Shown here piece by piece: positions 16,345-24,723 of a DNA stretch of 64,000 nucleotides (position 1 is the first letter of the stretch; each line of letters begins with the position of its first letter). Source of the DNA: Ignavibacteria bacterium UBA2373 (lineage in GTDB: Bacteria; Bacteroidota; Ignavibacteria; Kapaibacteriales; UBA961); assembly GCA_002344005.1 (NCBI GenBank), contig DDTD01000082.1, positions 116,038 to 180,037 of the forward strand. The letters run 5' to 3'. The notes beneath the pieces are model-generated. The model worked only from the letters and a program-made list of their open reading frames with translations. It was not told where the DNA came from and made no database searches. A program made the translations under genes and the position numbers.

Positions 16345-17750
16345 AGCAAGGAAAAAATAGTCTGAACCACGATTCACTTGATTTACTTGATTCTTATGAT
16401 TCAAAAAATAAAGCCAATCATGAAAAATACAAAAATCAAGGTTCAGATAAAATGAAGAATTGGGAGAAAAAGAAACTAGGCGATATATGTGGTTTTGTGC
16501 GTGGACCATTTGGCGGAAGTTTGAAGAAAAATATTTTCAAGCCAGAAGGTTATGCAGTTTATGAACAACAACACGCTATTTATGACCAATTTGACGATAT
16601 AAGATATTTCATTGATGAAAACAAATTCAATGAAATGAAAAGATTTGAATTAAAGACAGGTGACTTAATAATGAGTTGCTCAGGAACAATGGGTAAAGTA
16701 GCAATTGTCCCAAATGAATTTAAAAAAGGTATCATTAATCAGGCATTACTAAAAATAAGTCCGAGCAATAAAATTTCAAATGTGTTTTTGAAACTTTGGA
16801 TGCAAAGCGAAAGTTTTCAGGAGAGTTTAAAAAATTATTCAGGTGGAGCAGCAATTCAAAATGTTGCATCTGTTGCAATTCTTAAAGGAATTGAAATCCC
16901 ACTTCCTCCCCTCCCCGAACAACAACGCATAGTTTCCATTTTAGATGAGTGCTTTGCCGCCATAGACAAGGCAAAAGCCAATGCCGAACAAAACCTCAAA
17001 AACGCCAAAGAGCTTTTTGAAAGCTATTTGCAGGGAGTGTTTGAGAAAAAGGGTGATGGCTGGGAAGAGAAAACTTTGAAGGAAGTTTGTGCAAAAATTA
17101 CAGATGGAACTCATCAAACACCTAAATATTTTGATGATGGGATTATATTTCTTTCTTCTAAAAATGTAACCAGTGGCAAAATAGATTGGGAAAACATCAA
17201 ATACATTGATGAAAAACAACATATTGAAATGCACAAACGAGTAGCTCCAAGAATTGGTGATATTCTATTAGCAAAAAATGGCACAACAGGTATAGCCGCA
17301 ATGGTTGATAGAGATGTTGTGTTTGATATTTATGTTAGTCTTGCTCATATCAGAGTTTTAGATGCAATTATTCCTGATTTTATGTTGTATTTCATAAATT
17401 CTCCTATCGCAAAAAAGCAATTTAATAAGCGACTTAAGGGGTCAGGCGTTCCAAATTTACATTTAGAAGAAATTAGGGAAGTAATAATTCCATTTCCCAA
17501 ATCAAAAGAAGCCCAACAAACCATCGTTCGCAAATTAGATGCCCTTCGAGCCGAAACGCAAAAGTTAGAAGCGGTGTATCAAAAGAAAATAGCGGATTTG
17601 GAAGAACTGAAAAAATCAATCTTGCAAAAAGCATTTGCGGGGGAATTGCGTGGTGGTAAGCCTGCCGAACCAAAAACTGAAAAATCCCGAAGGGATGGCA
17701 AGATTATAAAAAACAAGATTAACAACAACAAACAAACCCCGAAGGGGTGA
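16341..17750 (+). CDS. hsdS: Type I restriction-modification specificity subunit S
   Basis: Two target-recognition domains are each followed by a conserved dimer helix. TRD1 begins at KLGDICGFVRGPFGG, then the helix PLPPLPEQQRIVSILDECF. TRD2 begins at LKEVCAKITDGTHQTPKYF, then PFPKSKEAQQTIVRKLDAL and a coiled coil. HsdS chooses the bipartite DNA site for HsdM and HsdR. The ATG at 16341 overlaps the rhuM-like stop by four bases, but its first 37 residues are encoded by an inverted-repeat element. ATG 16452 (MKNWEKKKLGDI) gives the conventional N-terminus and may be the real or ancestral start. The C-terminal tail is encoded by two hairpins of the flanking transposon module. Confidence 0.9.
   Translation: MKQGKNSLNHDSLDLLDSYDSKNKANHEKYKNQGSDKMKNWEKKKLGDICGFVRGPFGGSLKKNIFKPEGYAVYEQQHAIYDQFDDIRYFIDENKFNEMKRFELKTGDLIMSCSGTMGKVAIVPNEFKKGIINQALLKISPSNKISNVFLKLWMQSESFQESLKNYSGGAAIQNVASVAILKGIEIPLPPLPEQQRIVSILDECFAAIDKAKANAEQNLKNAKELFESYLQGVFEKKGDGWEEKTLKEVCAKITDGTHQTPKYFDDGIIFLSSKNVTSGKIDWENIKYIDEKQHIEMHKRVAPRIGDILLAKNGTTGIAAMVDRDVVFDIYVSLAHIRVLDAIIPDFMLYFINSPIAKKQFNKRLKGSGVPNLHLEEIREVIIPFPKSKEAQQTIVRKLDALRAETQKLEAVYQKKIADLEELKKSILQKAFAGELRGGKPAEPKTEKSRRDGKIIKNKINNNKQTPKG
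16361..16447. repeat. Inverted-repeat element at the rhuM/hsdS junction
   Basis: TCTGAACC at 16361-16368 is the exact inverse of GGTTCAGA at 16440-16447. The left arm continues with phased TTGATT/ATGATT words roughly every nine bases, and the right arm ends in AATCATG...AATCAAGG, partly complementary. It is translated in frame as a low-complexity leader if hsdS starts at 16341. It resembles the degenerate palindromic intergenic repeats seen in Bacteroidota. Confidence 0.6.
17684..17696. repeat. REP-like hairpin 1 (left outer)
   Basis: ATCCCGAAGGGAT is a five-base stem with a GAA loop. It lies inside the hsdS 3' end and is the outer left member of four hairpins around the transposase. Confidence 0.7.
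17736..17748. repeat. REP-like hairpin 2 (left inner)
   Basis: ACCCCGAAGGGGT is a five-base stem with a GAA loop. It is 12 bases before the transposase ATG and supplies the last codons of hsdS; the TGA stop begins at its final T. Confidence 0.75.
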
Positions 17751-17759
17751 TTTACTATT

Positions 17760-18221
17760 ATGGCAGGCACATTTTCACAAATTTATATCCAATATGTTTT
17801 TGCCGTGAAAGGCAGAGAGAACCTTTTACAAAAACCTTGGCGTGATGAAGTGTTTAAGTATATGGCAGACATTATCAAAGGTAAAAATCAAAAACCAATT
17901 ATCGTAAATGGAGTTGCAGACCATGTTCACATTTTTGTGGGATTAAAACCGGCAATGAGTATATCGGATTTGGTTCGAGACATCAAAAACAATTCGTCCA
18001 ATTTTATAAACGAACAGAAATTCATCAAAGGAAAATTTTCCTGGCAAGAAGGGTATGGCGCTTTTTCTTATGCTCATTCTCAAATTGAAAATGTGTATCA
18101 ATACATTGCTAATCAGGAAGAACATCACAGGAAGAAAACCTTTAAAGAAGAATACCTTGATTTTCTTCAAAAATTTGAAATTGAATACAACGAAAAATAT
18201 TTATTCGAATGGTTGGATTAA
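17760..18221 (+). CDS. tnpA: IS200/RAYT-like single-strand transposase (Y1_Tnp, HUH)
   Basis: The 153 residues form a Y1 transposase: the HUH motif is H55-V-H57 in GVADHVHIFVG, and the catalytic Tyr is in VYQYIANQEEHH (Y115 most likely, Q119 in the same helix). Such enzymes cut and join single-stranded DNA at hairpins. No tnpB or cargo gene accompanies it. Instead paired GAA-loop hairpins lie upstream and paired TTC-loop hairpins downstream, an arrangement like RAYT/REP systems or a minimal IS200 insertion. It sits between hsdS and hsdR on the same strand. It may have inserted into a once continuous RM operon. Confidence 0.85.
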   Translation: MAGTFSQIYIQYVFAVKGRENLLQKPWRDEVFKYMADIIKGKNQKPIIVNGVADHVHIFVGLKPAMSISDLVRDIKNNSSNFINEQKFIKGKFSWQEGYGAFSYAHSQIENVYQYIANQEEHHRKKTFKEEYLDFLQKFEIEYNEKYLFEWLD

Positions 18222-18228
18222 GAATTAC

Positions 18229-18241
18229 ACCCCTTCGGGGT
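18229..18241. repeat. REP-like hairpin 3 (right inner)
   Basis: ACCCCTTCGGGGT starts eight bases after the transposase stop. It is the reverse complement of hairpin 2, with a TTC loop, so the pair is arranged in mirror image around the gene. Confidence 0.75.
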
Positions 18242-18280
18242 TTATCAGACCTTTGGTTTGCATTGAGCTATAATCTTTAC

Positions 18281-18293
18281 ATCCCTTCGGGAT
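18281..18293. repeat. REP-like hairpin 4 (right outer)
   Basis: ATCCCTTCGGGAT is the reverse complement of hairpin 1. The spacing to hairpin 3 (39 bases between them) equals the left-side spacing (39 bases). Confidence 0.7.
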
Positions 18294-18345
18294 TAAAGAA
18301 TGGTTACATTATTTTATTGAGCATAATATGCAAGAAAATCAATAA

Positions 18346-18381
18346 ATGCTCAATAGAATGCTCAATAGAATGCTCAATAGA
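18346..18381 (+). repeat. Three perfect tandem copies of a 12-base unit
   Basis: ATGCTCAATAGA is repeated at 18346, 18358 and 18370. An inverted partial copy, TATTGAGCAT, lies at 18315-18324, so the array can also fold into a stem. Confidence 0.85.
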
Positions 18382-18429
18382 AATCAAGAGAATACGCCAG
18401 CTACATACCATTTTGGGCTTAAAACCTTG

Positions 18430-18578
18430 TTTGATGGTTATTTGATAACTGCCAAACTCCTATGTGATGCTTATGTGATAGGTGGTTCCACATACCAATG
18501 TAAGTCATTGATATTCAATGCTTTTTTATGTGATGGTTATGTGATTTGGAGTCCGATTTTATTTGATAGTCATTTGAT
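18430..18578. repeat. Four copies of an 11-base-phased direct-repeat pair upstream of hsdR
   Basis: The unit is TAT(T/G)TGAT, three bases, then (T/C)AT(T/G)TGAT. Copies lie at about 18430-18446, 18461-18479, 18527-18545 and 18560-18578. The outer two copies use TTTGAT and the inner two TGTGAT. The half-sites of each pair are one DNA turn apart, and the last copy ends 13 bases before the hsdR ATG. It may be a regulatory operator or a transposon-derived repeat. Confidence 0.6.
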
Positions 18579-18590
18579 AAAAGAGAAATT

Positions 18591-20975
18591 ATGAACGAAG
18601 CAGAAACAAGAGCAGAACTTATAGACCCAAAGCTAAAAGCATCGGGTTGGGGCATTGTTGAGGGATCAAAAGTCCTTCGTGAATACCATATTACGCAAGG
18701 AAAAATACAAACAGGCGGTGCTCGTGCCAAAAAAGAAATTGCCGATTATGTGTTGGTGTACAAAGGTATCAAGTTGGCGGTAGTAGAAGCCAAAAGTGAT
18801 GAATTAGAAGTGGGCGAAGGTGTAATGCAAGCCAAAAAATACGCTCAAAAACTTCAAGTAGAAACCACCTACAGCACCAATGGCAAAGCCATTTACCAAA
18901 TCTGTATGAAATCGGGCGAAGAAGGTTTGGTAAAAGACTTTTTAAGCCCTGAACAACTTTGGAATAAAACCTTTCCAATTGACAATGGAAAATTGACATT
19001 GGAACATGAATGGAGAGAAAAATTTGCATCTGTGCCGTTTGAAGATAAGAGCGGTAGTTGGCAGTTACGGTATTATCAAGAAATAGCCGTTCAAAGAACA
19101 GTTGAAGCCATCGCCCAAGGAAAAGACCGCATATTACTCACACTTGCTACAGGTACAGGAAAAACGGCAATTGCTTTTCAAATTGCTTGGAAATTATTTC
19201 AAACCCGTTGGAATTTAAAACGAGACGGCAGCCGCAGACCCAGAATTTTATTTTTAGCAGACAGAAATATTTTAGCAGACCAAGCATATAATTCATTTTC
19301 GGCATTCCCCGAAGATGCTTTGGTGCGGATAAAACCGAATGAAATTAAGAAAAGCAGAAAAGTGCCAACCAACGGCAGCATATTCTTTACCATTTTTCAA
19401 ACCTTTATGACCTCAAGCCACAAAGGGGCGATATACACCGGCGATGCGAAAACGCCCCTCGCTAAAAACGAACAATTCAATTTCGGACAATATCCAGCAG
19501 ATTATTTTGATTTCATCATCATTGACGAGTGTCACCGTGGCGGAGCAAATGACGAAAGTAATTGGCGGGGAATTTTAGAATATTTCAGTCCGGCAGTGCA
19601 ATTAGGTTTAACAGCCACACCCAAGCGAAAAGACAATGTGGACACCTATAAATATTTTGGTGAACCTGTGTATATCTATTCGCTAAAAGAAGGAATTAAT
19701 GATGGTTTTTTAACACCATTCAAAGTTAAACGCATCAAAACTACTTTAGATGATTATCGCTACACTTCGGACGATACAATTGTGGAAGGAGAAATTGAAG
19801 AAGGAAAACTCTATGAAGAAAAAGATTTTAATAAAATTATTGAAATACAGCAAAGAGAAGCTAAGAGAGTACGTATTTTTTTGGATGAAGTCAATCAAAA
19901 CGAAAAGGCAATTATGTTCTGTGCCAATCAAGCACATGCAGCATTAATACGGGATTTGGTAAACCAAAATGCCAAAAGTAAAGACCCTTTTTATTGTGTG
20001 CGTGTTACGGCAAATGATGGTGAAGAAGGAGAAAGACTATTGCGAGAATTTCAAGATAATGAAAAGATACTTCCCACTATTCTCACCACATCCCAAAAGC
20101 TTTCCACAGGCGTTGATGCAAGAAATATCAGAAATATTGTATTGCTTCGACCTGTGAATTCAATGATTGAATTTAAGCAAATTGTTGGTCGTGGTACGCG
20201 ATTATTTGACGGTAAAGAATTTTTTACTATTTATGACTTTGTGGATGCTTACAAACATTTTTCAGATCCTGAATGGGACGGAGAACCGATTGGAGAAGAA
20301 CCCAAAGAACCTAAACGATATCCAAAACCTGAGCCGACTGATCCACCAATTATTTCAGAGCCCGGTGAACCAATTCCTAAGAAGCCAAAAATTAGAATTA
20401 AACTTCGCAATGGAAAAGAAAGAGAAATTAAATATATGGTGTCAACATCGTTTTGGAGTGCAGATGGAAAACCAATTTCAGAAACAGAATTTATAGATAA
20501 TCTTTTTGGCGAATTGCCTAAACTTTTCAAAGATGAAGAAGAGTTGCGGAAACTTTGGAGCAATCCATTGACCAGAAAAACACTGTTAGAGAATTTAGAT
20601 GCGGCAGGTTTTCCTAAAGACGATTTACTGACTTTACAAAAATTAGTAGATATGGAAAAAAGCGACTTGTACGATGTATTAAGATATATTTTTAATGGTG
20701 ACTACATGGCGGTTACAAGAGAAAATAGAGCGAAAGCAGCCGAAGCGACAATCTTTGCTCTACTCAATGACAAACAAAAAGAGTTTATCACTTTCGTTTT
20801 AAGTAAATATATAGATGCAGGCGTTGACGAACTTGACCAAGAAAAGCTACCAATTTTGCTGACAAACAAGTATCAATCATTGGAAGATGCAAAAGAAATT
20901 TTAGGTGATGTTGCAAATATCAGCAGACTTTTCATAGAATTTCAAGAACATCTTTATAAACAGAAAGCAGCATAA
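18591..20975 (+). CDS. hsdR: Type I restriction endonuclease subunit R (EcoEI-type translocase/nuclease)
   Basis: The 794 residues begin with a PD-(D/E)XK nuclease domain: D52 in IADYVL and E66-A-K68 in AVVEAKSDEL. An SF2 motor follows: LATGTGKTA at 185-193, DECHRGG near 306, GLTATPKRKD near 330 and QIVGRGTRLFDGK near 525. The C-terminal EcoEI_R_C-like region starts with a proline-rich linker (EPKEPKRYPKPEP). It would pull DNA through the HsdM/HsdS-bound complex and cut unmodified DNA. It looks intact although hsdM is interrupted; loss of methylation with active HsdR would be harmful, so HsdM may still be made, or expression may be off. Confidence 0.94.
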   Translation: MNEAETRAELIDPKLKASGWGIVEGSKVLREYHITQGKIQTGGARAKKEIADYVLVYKGIKLAVVEAKSDELEVGEGVMQAKKYAQKLQVETTYSTNGKAIYQICMKSGEEGLVKDFLSPEQLWNKTFPIDNGKLTLEHEWREKFASVPFEDKSGSWQLRYYQEIAVQRTVEAIAQGKDRILLTLATGTGKTAIAFQIAWKLFQTRWNLKRDGSRRPRILFLADRNILADQAYNSFSAFPEDALVRIKPNEIKKSRKVPTNGSIFFTIFQTFMTSSHKGAIYTGDAKTPLAKNEQFNFGQYPADYFDFIIIDECHRGGANDESNWRGILEYFSPAVQLGLTATPKRKDNVDTYKYFGEPVYIYSLKEGINDGFLTPFKVKRIKTTLDDYRYTSDDTIVEGEIEEGKLYEEKDFNKIIEIQQREAKRVRIFLDEVNQNEKAIMFCANQAHAALIRDLVNQNAKSKDPFYCVRVTANDGEEGERLLREFQDNEKILPTILTTSQKLSTGVDARNIRNIVLLRPVNSMIEFKQIVGRGTRLFDGKEFFTIYDFVDAYKHFSDPEWDGEPIGEEPKEPKRYPKPEPTDPPIISEPGEPIPKKPKIRIKLRNGKEREIKYMVSTSFWSADGKPISETEFIDNLFGELPKLFKDEEELRKLWSNPLTRKTLLENLDAAGFPKDDLLTLQKLVDMEKSDLYDVLRYIFNGDYMAVTRENRAKAAEATIFALLNDKQKEFITFVLSKYIDAGVDELDQEKLPILLTNKYQSLEDAKEILGDVANISRLFIEFQEHLYKQKAA

Positions 20976-21012
20976 TAATAGGAAAATCACAATCGGGCAA
21001 CTTTTACACAAA

Positions 21013-23274
21013 TTATTTCCCCTGTGCTTTTTTTGCTGCTTCAAGTCCTTGTCTGATGAGATTTTCATCAATATGTACCTCAAAACCGGCTTGACTTTGC
21101 TGCGAACCAATGAGATGGCGTTTCTCTAATACTTGAGTAAATACTTTTTCGCTTTCTGCATATCTGCCCAAATAATAAAGAGCGTATGCTTGTAAGTGTA
21201 AAGCATATACCTGTTCCGGCACGGCTTCCAATGATAATTCCGCCCATCGTAAGGCATCGGAAAAACGTTTTGTATTGCCACATAATTGCGCTAAAACAGC
21301 CGTCGCACTTGCCCGAATATGGGGAGCAAGTCCTTTCAATTGCAAAGATAATTGTAATGCTTCCTCTGCCTCTTTGATAATATTCATTCTAGCCAATGTC
21401 TGCCCTAATTGAAACCATGCATAAGCATTTTCGGGTTGCTCTTTCACATGCTGTAATAATAATTGATAATTACGCTGTAATTTTTTTTCCATTTCCTCAC
21501 GTGATAAATCATATCCCAAATGATCAATAATAACATCCGATTGAACAATGGATTTGCCAAGCGCAATAATAGAAGGTGAAATTTGTTCATGCACCCTTCC
21601 CTGAAACGCAATGGTCGGATACCCATAATTGCGAAATATTCTGGGATATGAACCGCTATGCATCTCGGAAACTTCATCTCCCTGACGATGAGGACTGTGA
21701 ATAGTGCATAATAATGCGCCAATATCATCAGGCAAGGAATGTAATAATTGACGTAAATGTATTTTCGCTTCCGGGTGAATTCTTTCATCAGCATCAAGAT
21801 ACAGTACCCACTCCCCTTTTGTGTATGATAAAGCATAATTACGAGCTTGCGCAAAATCACCTTCCCAAGGATGAGTAAATACTTTAGCACCGTATCGTTG
21901 TGCAATAGCAACCGTAGAATCCGTTGAACCTGTATCCACAATAATTATTTCATCTGCCAATCCGAAAACGCTTTCTAAACAACCTTGCAAATATTTCTCT
22001 TCATTTTTCACAATCATGGAAAGACTAAGAAACGGTTTTTTATCACGTAGTATTTGTTGTTGCGGTGCGGCGGCAATCTGTGTTGCAAGAAAGGAATATA
22101 TTTTCTTAATTTCTTGATTTTCGGGTGCAAGAGACAAAGCTCTGCCTGCATAATCATAGGCATCATGAAAAGCATTTTTTTTGAGTAAACAATTCGCCAT
22201 GCCGACAAGACAACCAACATCGTGACTATTGACCGATAATCCTGCACGAAAAGAATGTTCTGCTTTATCCCATTCATTTTTAGCCGCATAACATTTGCCG
22301 ATACGAAAATCCACTTGCTCAATAGGAACATTATAATCACCCAAAATCATTGCGGCAGTTGATTGTTCCTTCATATCTTTTATTGCCACATAACAGGAAA
22401 TTGCCACATCATACTGCCCTATTTCATACAAAGATTCTGCACAAATATAGAGTGCAAATTTTTGCTGCGGGATAATATTCAACGATTCATTGGCAAATTG
22501 TACTGATGTAATAAAATCTTTATCCTGATATGCTAATAATGCTGCTTCATTTAATGCTTGCGGTTTTGCACTGTGATTATTGTTTAAATATTTCAATGCT
22601 TGAGTAATATCGGCAAATGCTTGACGATTGTGTGCTAAAGCCCTATATGTTTTTGCTCTTTGGAACCACATATACCCATCTTTGGGATTTTTTTCCAAAT
22701 GTTTTGTCAGCAATTTCACATTTCGCTCATGCTTTTGTTTCATCTGATCGGGCGATAAATCATACCCTTTATGAAAATAGCGGACAGGTATATGTTGTAT
22801 GGAGAAACCTGCACGCAGGATTGATTCTAATATTTGTTCATGAATACAATATTCCCATCGAATATGAGGTGAATTTCTAAATACTCGCAAAAGGTTAATA
22901 CTGAATATATCTTTTGTGCCGTCGGGACGATGTGCATGACTTTCTAATTCAATAAGAGCACCGCCGATATTTGCAGGTAAAGCGACAAGAGAATCGCGCA
23001 TTTTTTCCGGATTCATAATTATTTCATCGGCATCAATGCTTACAATCCAATCACCTGTTGCGTGGAGAAGTGCATAATTTCTTGCAGCAGCAAAGTCATC
23101 GTTCCAGATATAGGAAAAAACTTGTGTGGTAAACTCTTGTGCAATGGCAACAGTAGCATCATTCGACCCTGTATCAACAATAATAATTTCATCGGCAAAA
23201 GCAATCACCGACTGCAAGCACTCTTTTAAACATGATTCCTCATTTTTGACTATAAGACACACAGAAATTTTCAT
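21013..23274 (-). CDS. Tandem-duplicated family 2 glycosyltransferase with TPR repeats (GT2-TPR-GT2-TPR)
   Basis: The 753 residues consist of two similar halves. Each opens with a GT-A fold GT2 domain: SVCLIVKNEESCLKECLQSV and SLSMIVKNEEKYLQGCLESV, both followed by ADEIIIVDTGS. The DxD-type motifs are SIDADEII near residue 80 and YLDADERI near 500. Each GT domain is followed by HKGYDLS or HLGYDLS and TPR helices. It probably transfers sugars to surface polysaccharide or protein; donor and acceptor are unknown. Its ATG overlaps the histidine kinase stop by four bases. It converges with hsdR. Confidence 0.88.
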   Translation of the reverse strand: MKISVCLIVKNEESCLKECLQSVIAFADEIIIVDTGSNDATVAIAQEFTTQVFSYIWNDDFAAARNYALLHATGDWIVSIDADEIIMNPEKMRDSLVALPANIGGALIELESHAHRPDGTKDIFSINLLRVFRNSPHIRWEYCIHEQILESILRAGFSIQHIPVRYFHKGYDLSPDQMKQKHERNVKLLTKHLEKNPKDGYMWFQRAKTYRALAHNRQAFADITQALKYLNNNHSAKPQALNEAALLAYQDKDFITSVQFANESLNIIPQQKFALYICAESLYEIGQYDVAISCYVAIKDMKEQSTAAMILGDYNVPIEQVDFRIGKCYAAKNEWDKAEHSFRAGLSVNSHDVGCLVGMANCLLKKNAFHDAYDYAGRALSLAPENQEIKKIYSFLATQIAAAPQQQILRDKKPFLSLSMIVKNEEKYLQGCLESVFGLADEIIIVDTGSTDSTVAIAQRYGAKVFTHPWEGDFAQARNYALSYTKGEWVLYLDADERIHPEAKIHLRQLLHSLPDDIGALLCTIHSPHRQGDEVSEMHSGSYPRIFRNYGYPTIAFQGRVHEQISPSIIALGKSIVQSDVIIDHLGYDLSREEMEKKLQRNYQLLLQHVKEQPENAYAWFQLGQTLARMNIIKEAEEALQLSLQLKGLAPHIRASATAVLAQLCGNTKRFSDALRWAELSLEAVPEQVYALHLQAYALYYLGRYAESEKVFTQVLEKRHLIGSQQSQAGFEVHIDENLIRQGLEAAKKAQGK

Positions 23275-24719
23275 AATCTCTCCTCTACATATTGAGGGAA
23301 TTCAACAATAAATGTTGCACCTTGTCCATAAATAGATTCGCAGTAAATTGTACCATTCATAGCTTCCACCAATTTTTTCACAATGGCAAGTCCCAAACCA
23401 CTGCTATGTTCTCCGCCCGTTGGTTGCGCAGAAAGCCGCTGAAATTTGCCGAATAATTTTTGCTTGTCATCATCGGTAAGTCCGGGACCTTCATCTTTCA
23501 CAGCAATACGAATAAAAGAACTATGCTCACGGGAAATTTCATCTACTGTTATATATACTTTTTTTTCTAATGGTGAGTATTTCACTGCATTACTGATTAT
23601 ATTTTCGATGACTTCATGAAACAATGTTGTGTCCACAAAGACAGAATACTGATTTATGATATCATAATGTATAGCGATTCCTTTCTTTTCAGCGGTTACA
23701 TAAAAGGATTCAACAATTTCATTTATGGTCTTAGTGACATCAAGTTTTTGTAAATTAACGGTTAATTTACCTGATTCAACCGCATTAATATCAAGGAGAT
23801 TTGTTATAATGGTTTTCATTCTTCTTGCTGTGGCAAGCATTGACTGAACAGTTTTCTCTTTTTGTTCAGGTTTCATATAATCGCCATAACGAATAATTGA
23901 TTCGGCATTGAGAATGATTCCTGAAAGTGGGTTTTTCAGATCATGCGCGGCTATACCTAAAAATTCATTTTTTTCTTTATTTAACTCTTCAAGATAGATA
24001 TTTTGCTGATGAAGTTCATTATTCACACTTTCTATTTGTGTCTTTTGCAAGAAGATAGTCCGTAAATTAATAAACTCACGAAGTCTGGCTGTATAGGTAA
24101 ATCGTGATATTAACCATGCTATAAATGTAAAAATGATACTGTTTGTGATATGACCATTGGCATTAGGTGACTCTGTCGCAATAGATAGTGTGACAACAAA
24201 AAATACTTCGCCGAGAAAAAAAATAATTATCGAAGCTGCGGGGCGATAGAAAAAACTTGCAGCAATGCCGAAGACAGCAACAATATATTCGGTAATATTC
24301 GGACTTACCTTTTGAACAATCCACGCAGATAAAAAACCTGCCCATGCTATAATAATAAATCCATACAAAAAAGTCATAAGATTGACAATCTTGAATCTTG
24401 TTGTAATTTTCGTTCTCAATACAAACGAAAGGAGTGTAAAGAGAAACGAAACGATTACTAAAGCAATATGACTCAAAAAAAGTTCATAATAGGCAATATT
24501 GCTTTCCCATAAACCGGTAGCTTTGGACACAACAATATCTCGCCAAACAAGCAAAGAACCAAGAACAAACAAGACAAGCGAATAAAAGCGAATGCGCGTC
24601 AAATTTGATCCTTGTATAACCCTACTGTAATCATCACAAAAAGTAGGGTCGGGCAATTCCGGCTCTAAAACAAAATTTTTTTGTATATATTTTTGAAAAA
24701 GTCCCAGTATCCGTTTCAT
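23271..24719 (-). CDS. Membrane sensor histidine kinase (orphan)
   Basis: About 482 residues from the ATG at 24719; an upstream frame extension overlaps the previous gene and is rejected. There are six hydrophobic segments between residues ~45 and ~200. A short coiled coil leads to HisKA with the H-box FLGIAAHDLKNPLSGI. The HATPase has the N-box NIISNAVKYSP, G1 VKDEGPGLTDDDK, the F-box FGKFQRL and G2 HSSGLGLAIVKKLVE. No response regulator is next to it, so its partner lies elsewhere. The N-terminal membrane part has no named sensor motif that I recognise. Confidence 0.92.
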   Translation of the reverse strand: MKRILGLFQKYIQKNFVLEPELPDPTFCDDYSRVIQGSNLTRIRFYSLVLFVLGSLLVWRDIVVSKATGLWESNIAYYELFLSHIALVIVSFLFTLLSFVLRTKITTRFKIVNLMTFLYGFIIIAWAGFLSAWIVQKVSPNITEYIVAVFGIAASFFYRPAASIIIFFLGEVFFVVTLSIATESPNANGHITNSIIFTFIAWLISRFTYTARLREFINLRTIFLQKTQIESVNNELHQQNIYLEELNKEKNEFLGIAAHDLKNPLSGIILNAESIIRYGDYMKPEQKEKTVQSMLATARRMKTIITNLLDINAVESGKLTVNLQKLDVTKTINEIVESFYVTAEKKGIAIHYDIINQYSVFVDTTLFHEVIENIISNAVKYSPLEKKVYITVDEISREHSSFIRIAVKDEGPGLTDDDKQKLFGKFQRLSAQPTGGEHSSGLGLAIVKKLVEAMNGTIYCESIYGQGATFIVEFPQYVEERL

Positions 24720-24723
24720 AGTA

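Larger units (their letters stand above)
18222..18590. other. 369-base repeat-rich spacer between the transposase and hsdR
   Basis: It contains hairpins 3 and 4, the 12-base tandem array and the four phased repeat units described separately. Short open frames here only translate the repeats (peptide echoes such as FDGYLI, CDAYVI, CDGYVI), so I call no gene. Confidence 0.7.

Noticed and set aside
18430..18578. Possible CRISPR array
   Set aside because: The repeat units are only about 19 bases, internally duplicated, imperfect and unevenly spaced (31, 66, 33 bases). No cas genes are present.
18346..18594. An open reading frame of 82 codons upstream of hsdR
   Set aside because: Its peptide only mirrors the DNA repeats (MLNR triplets, FDGYLI/CDAYVI echoes). 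It overlaps the hsdR start, and there is no recognisable domain.
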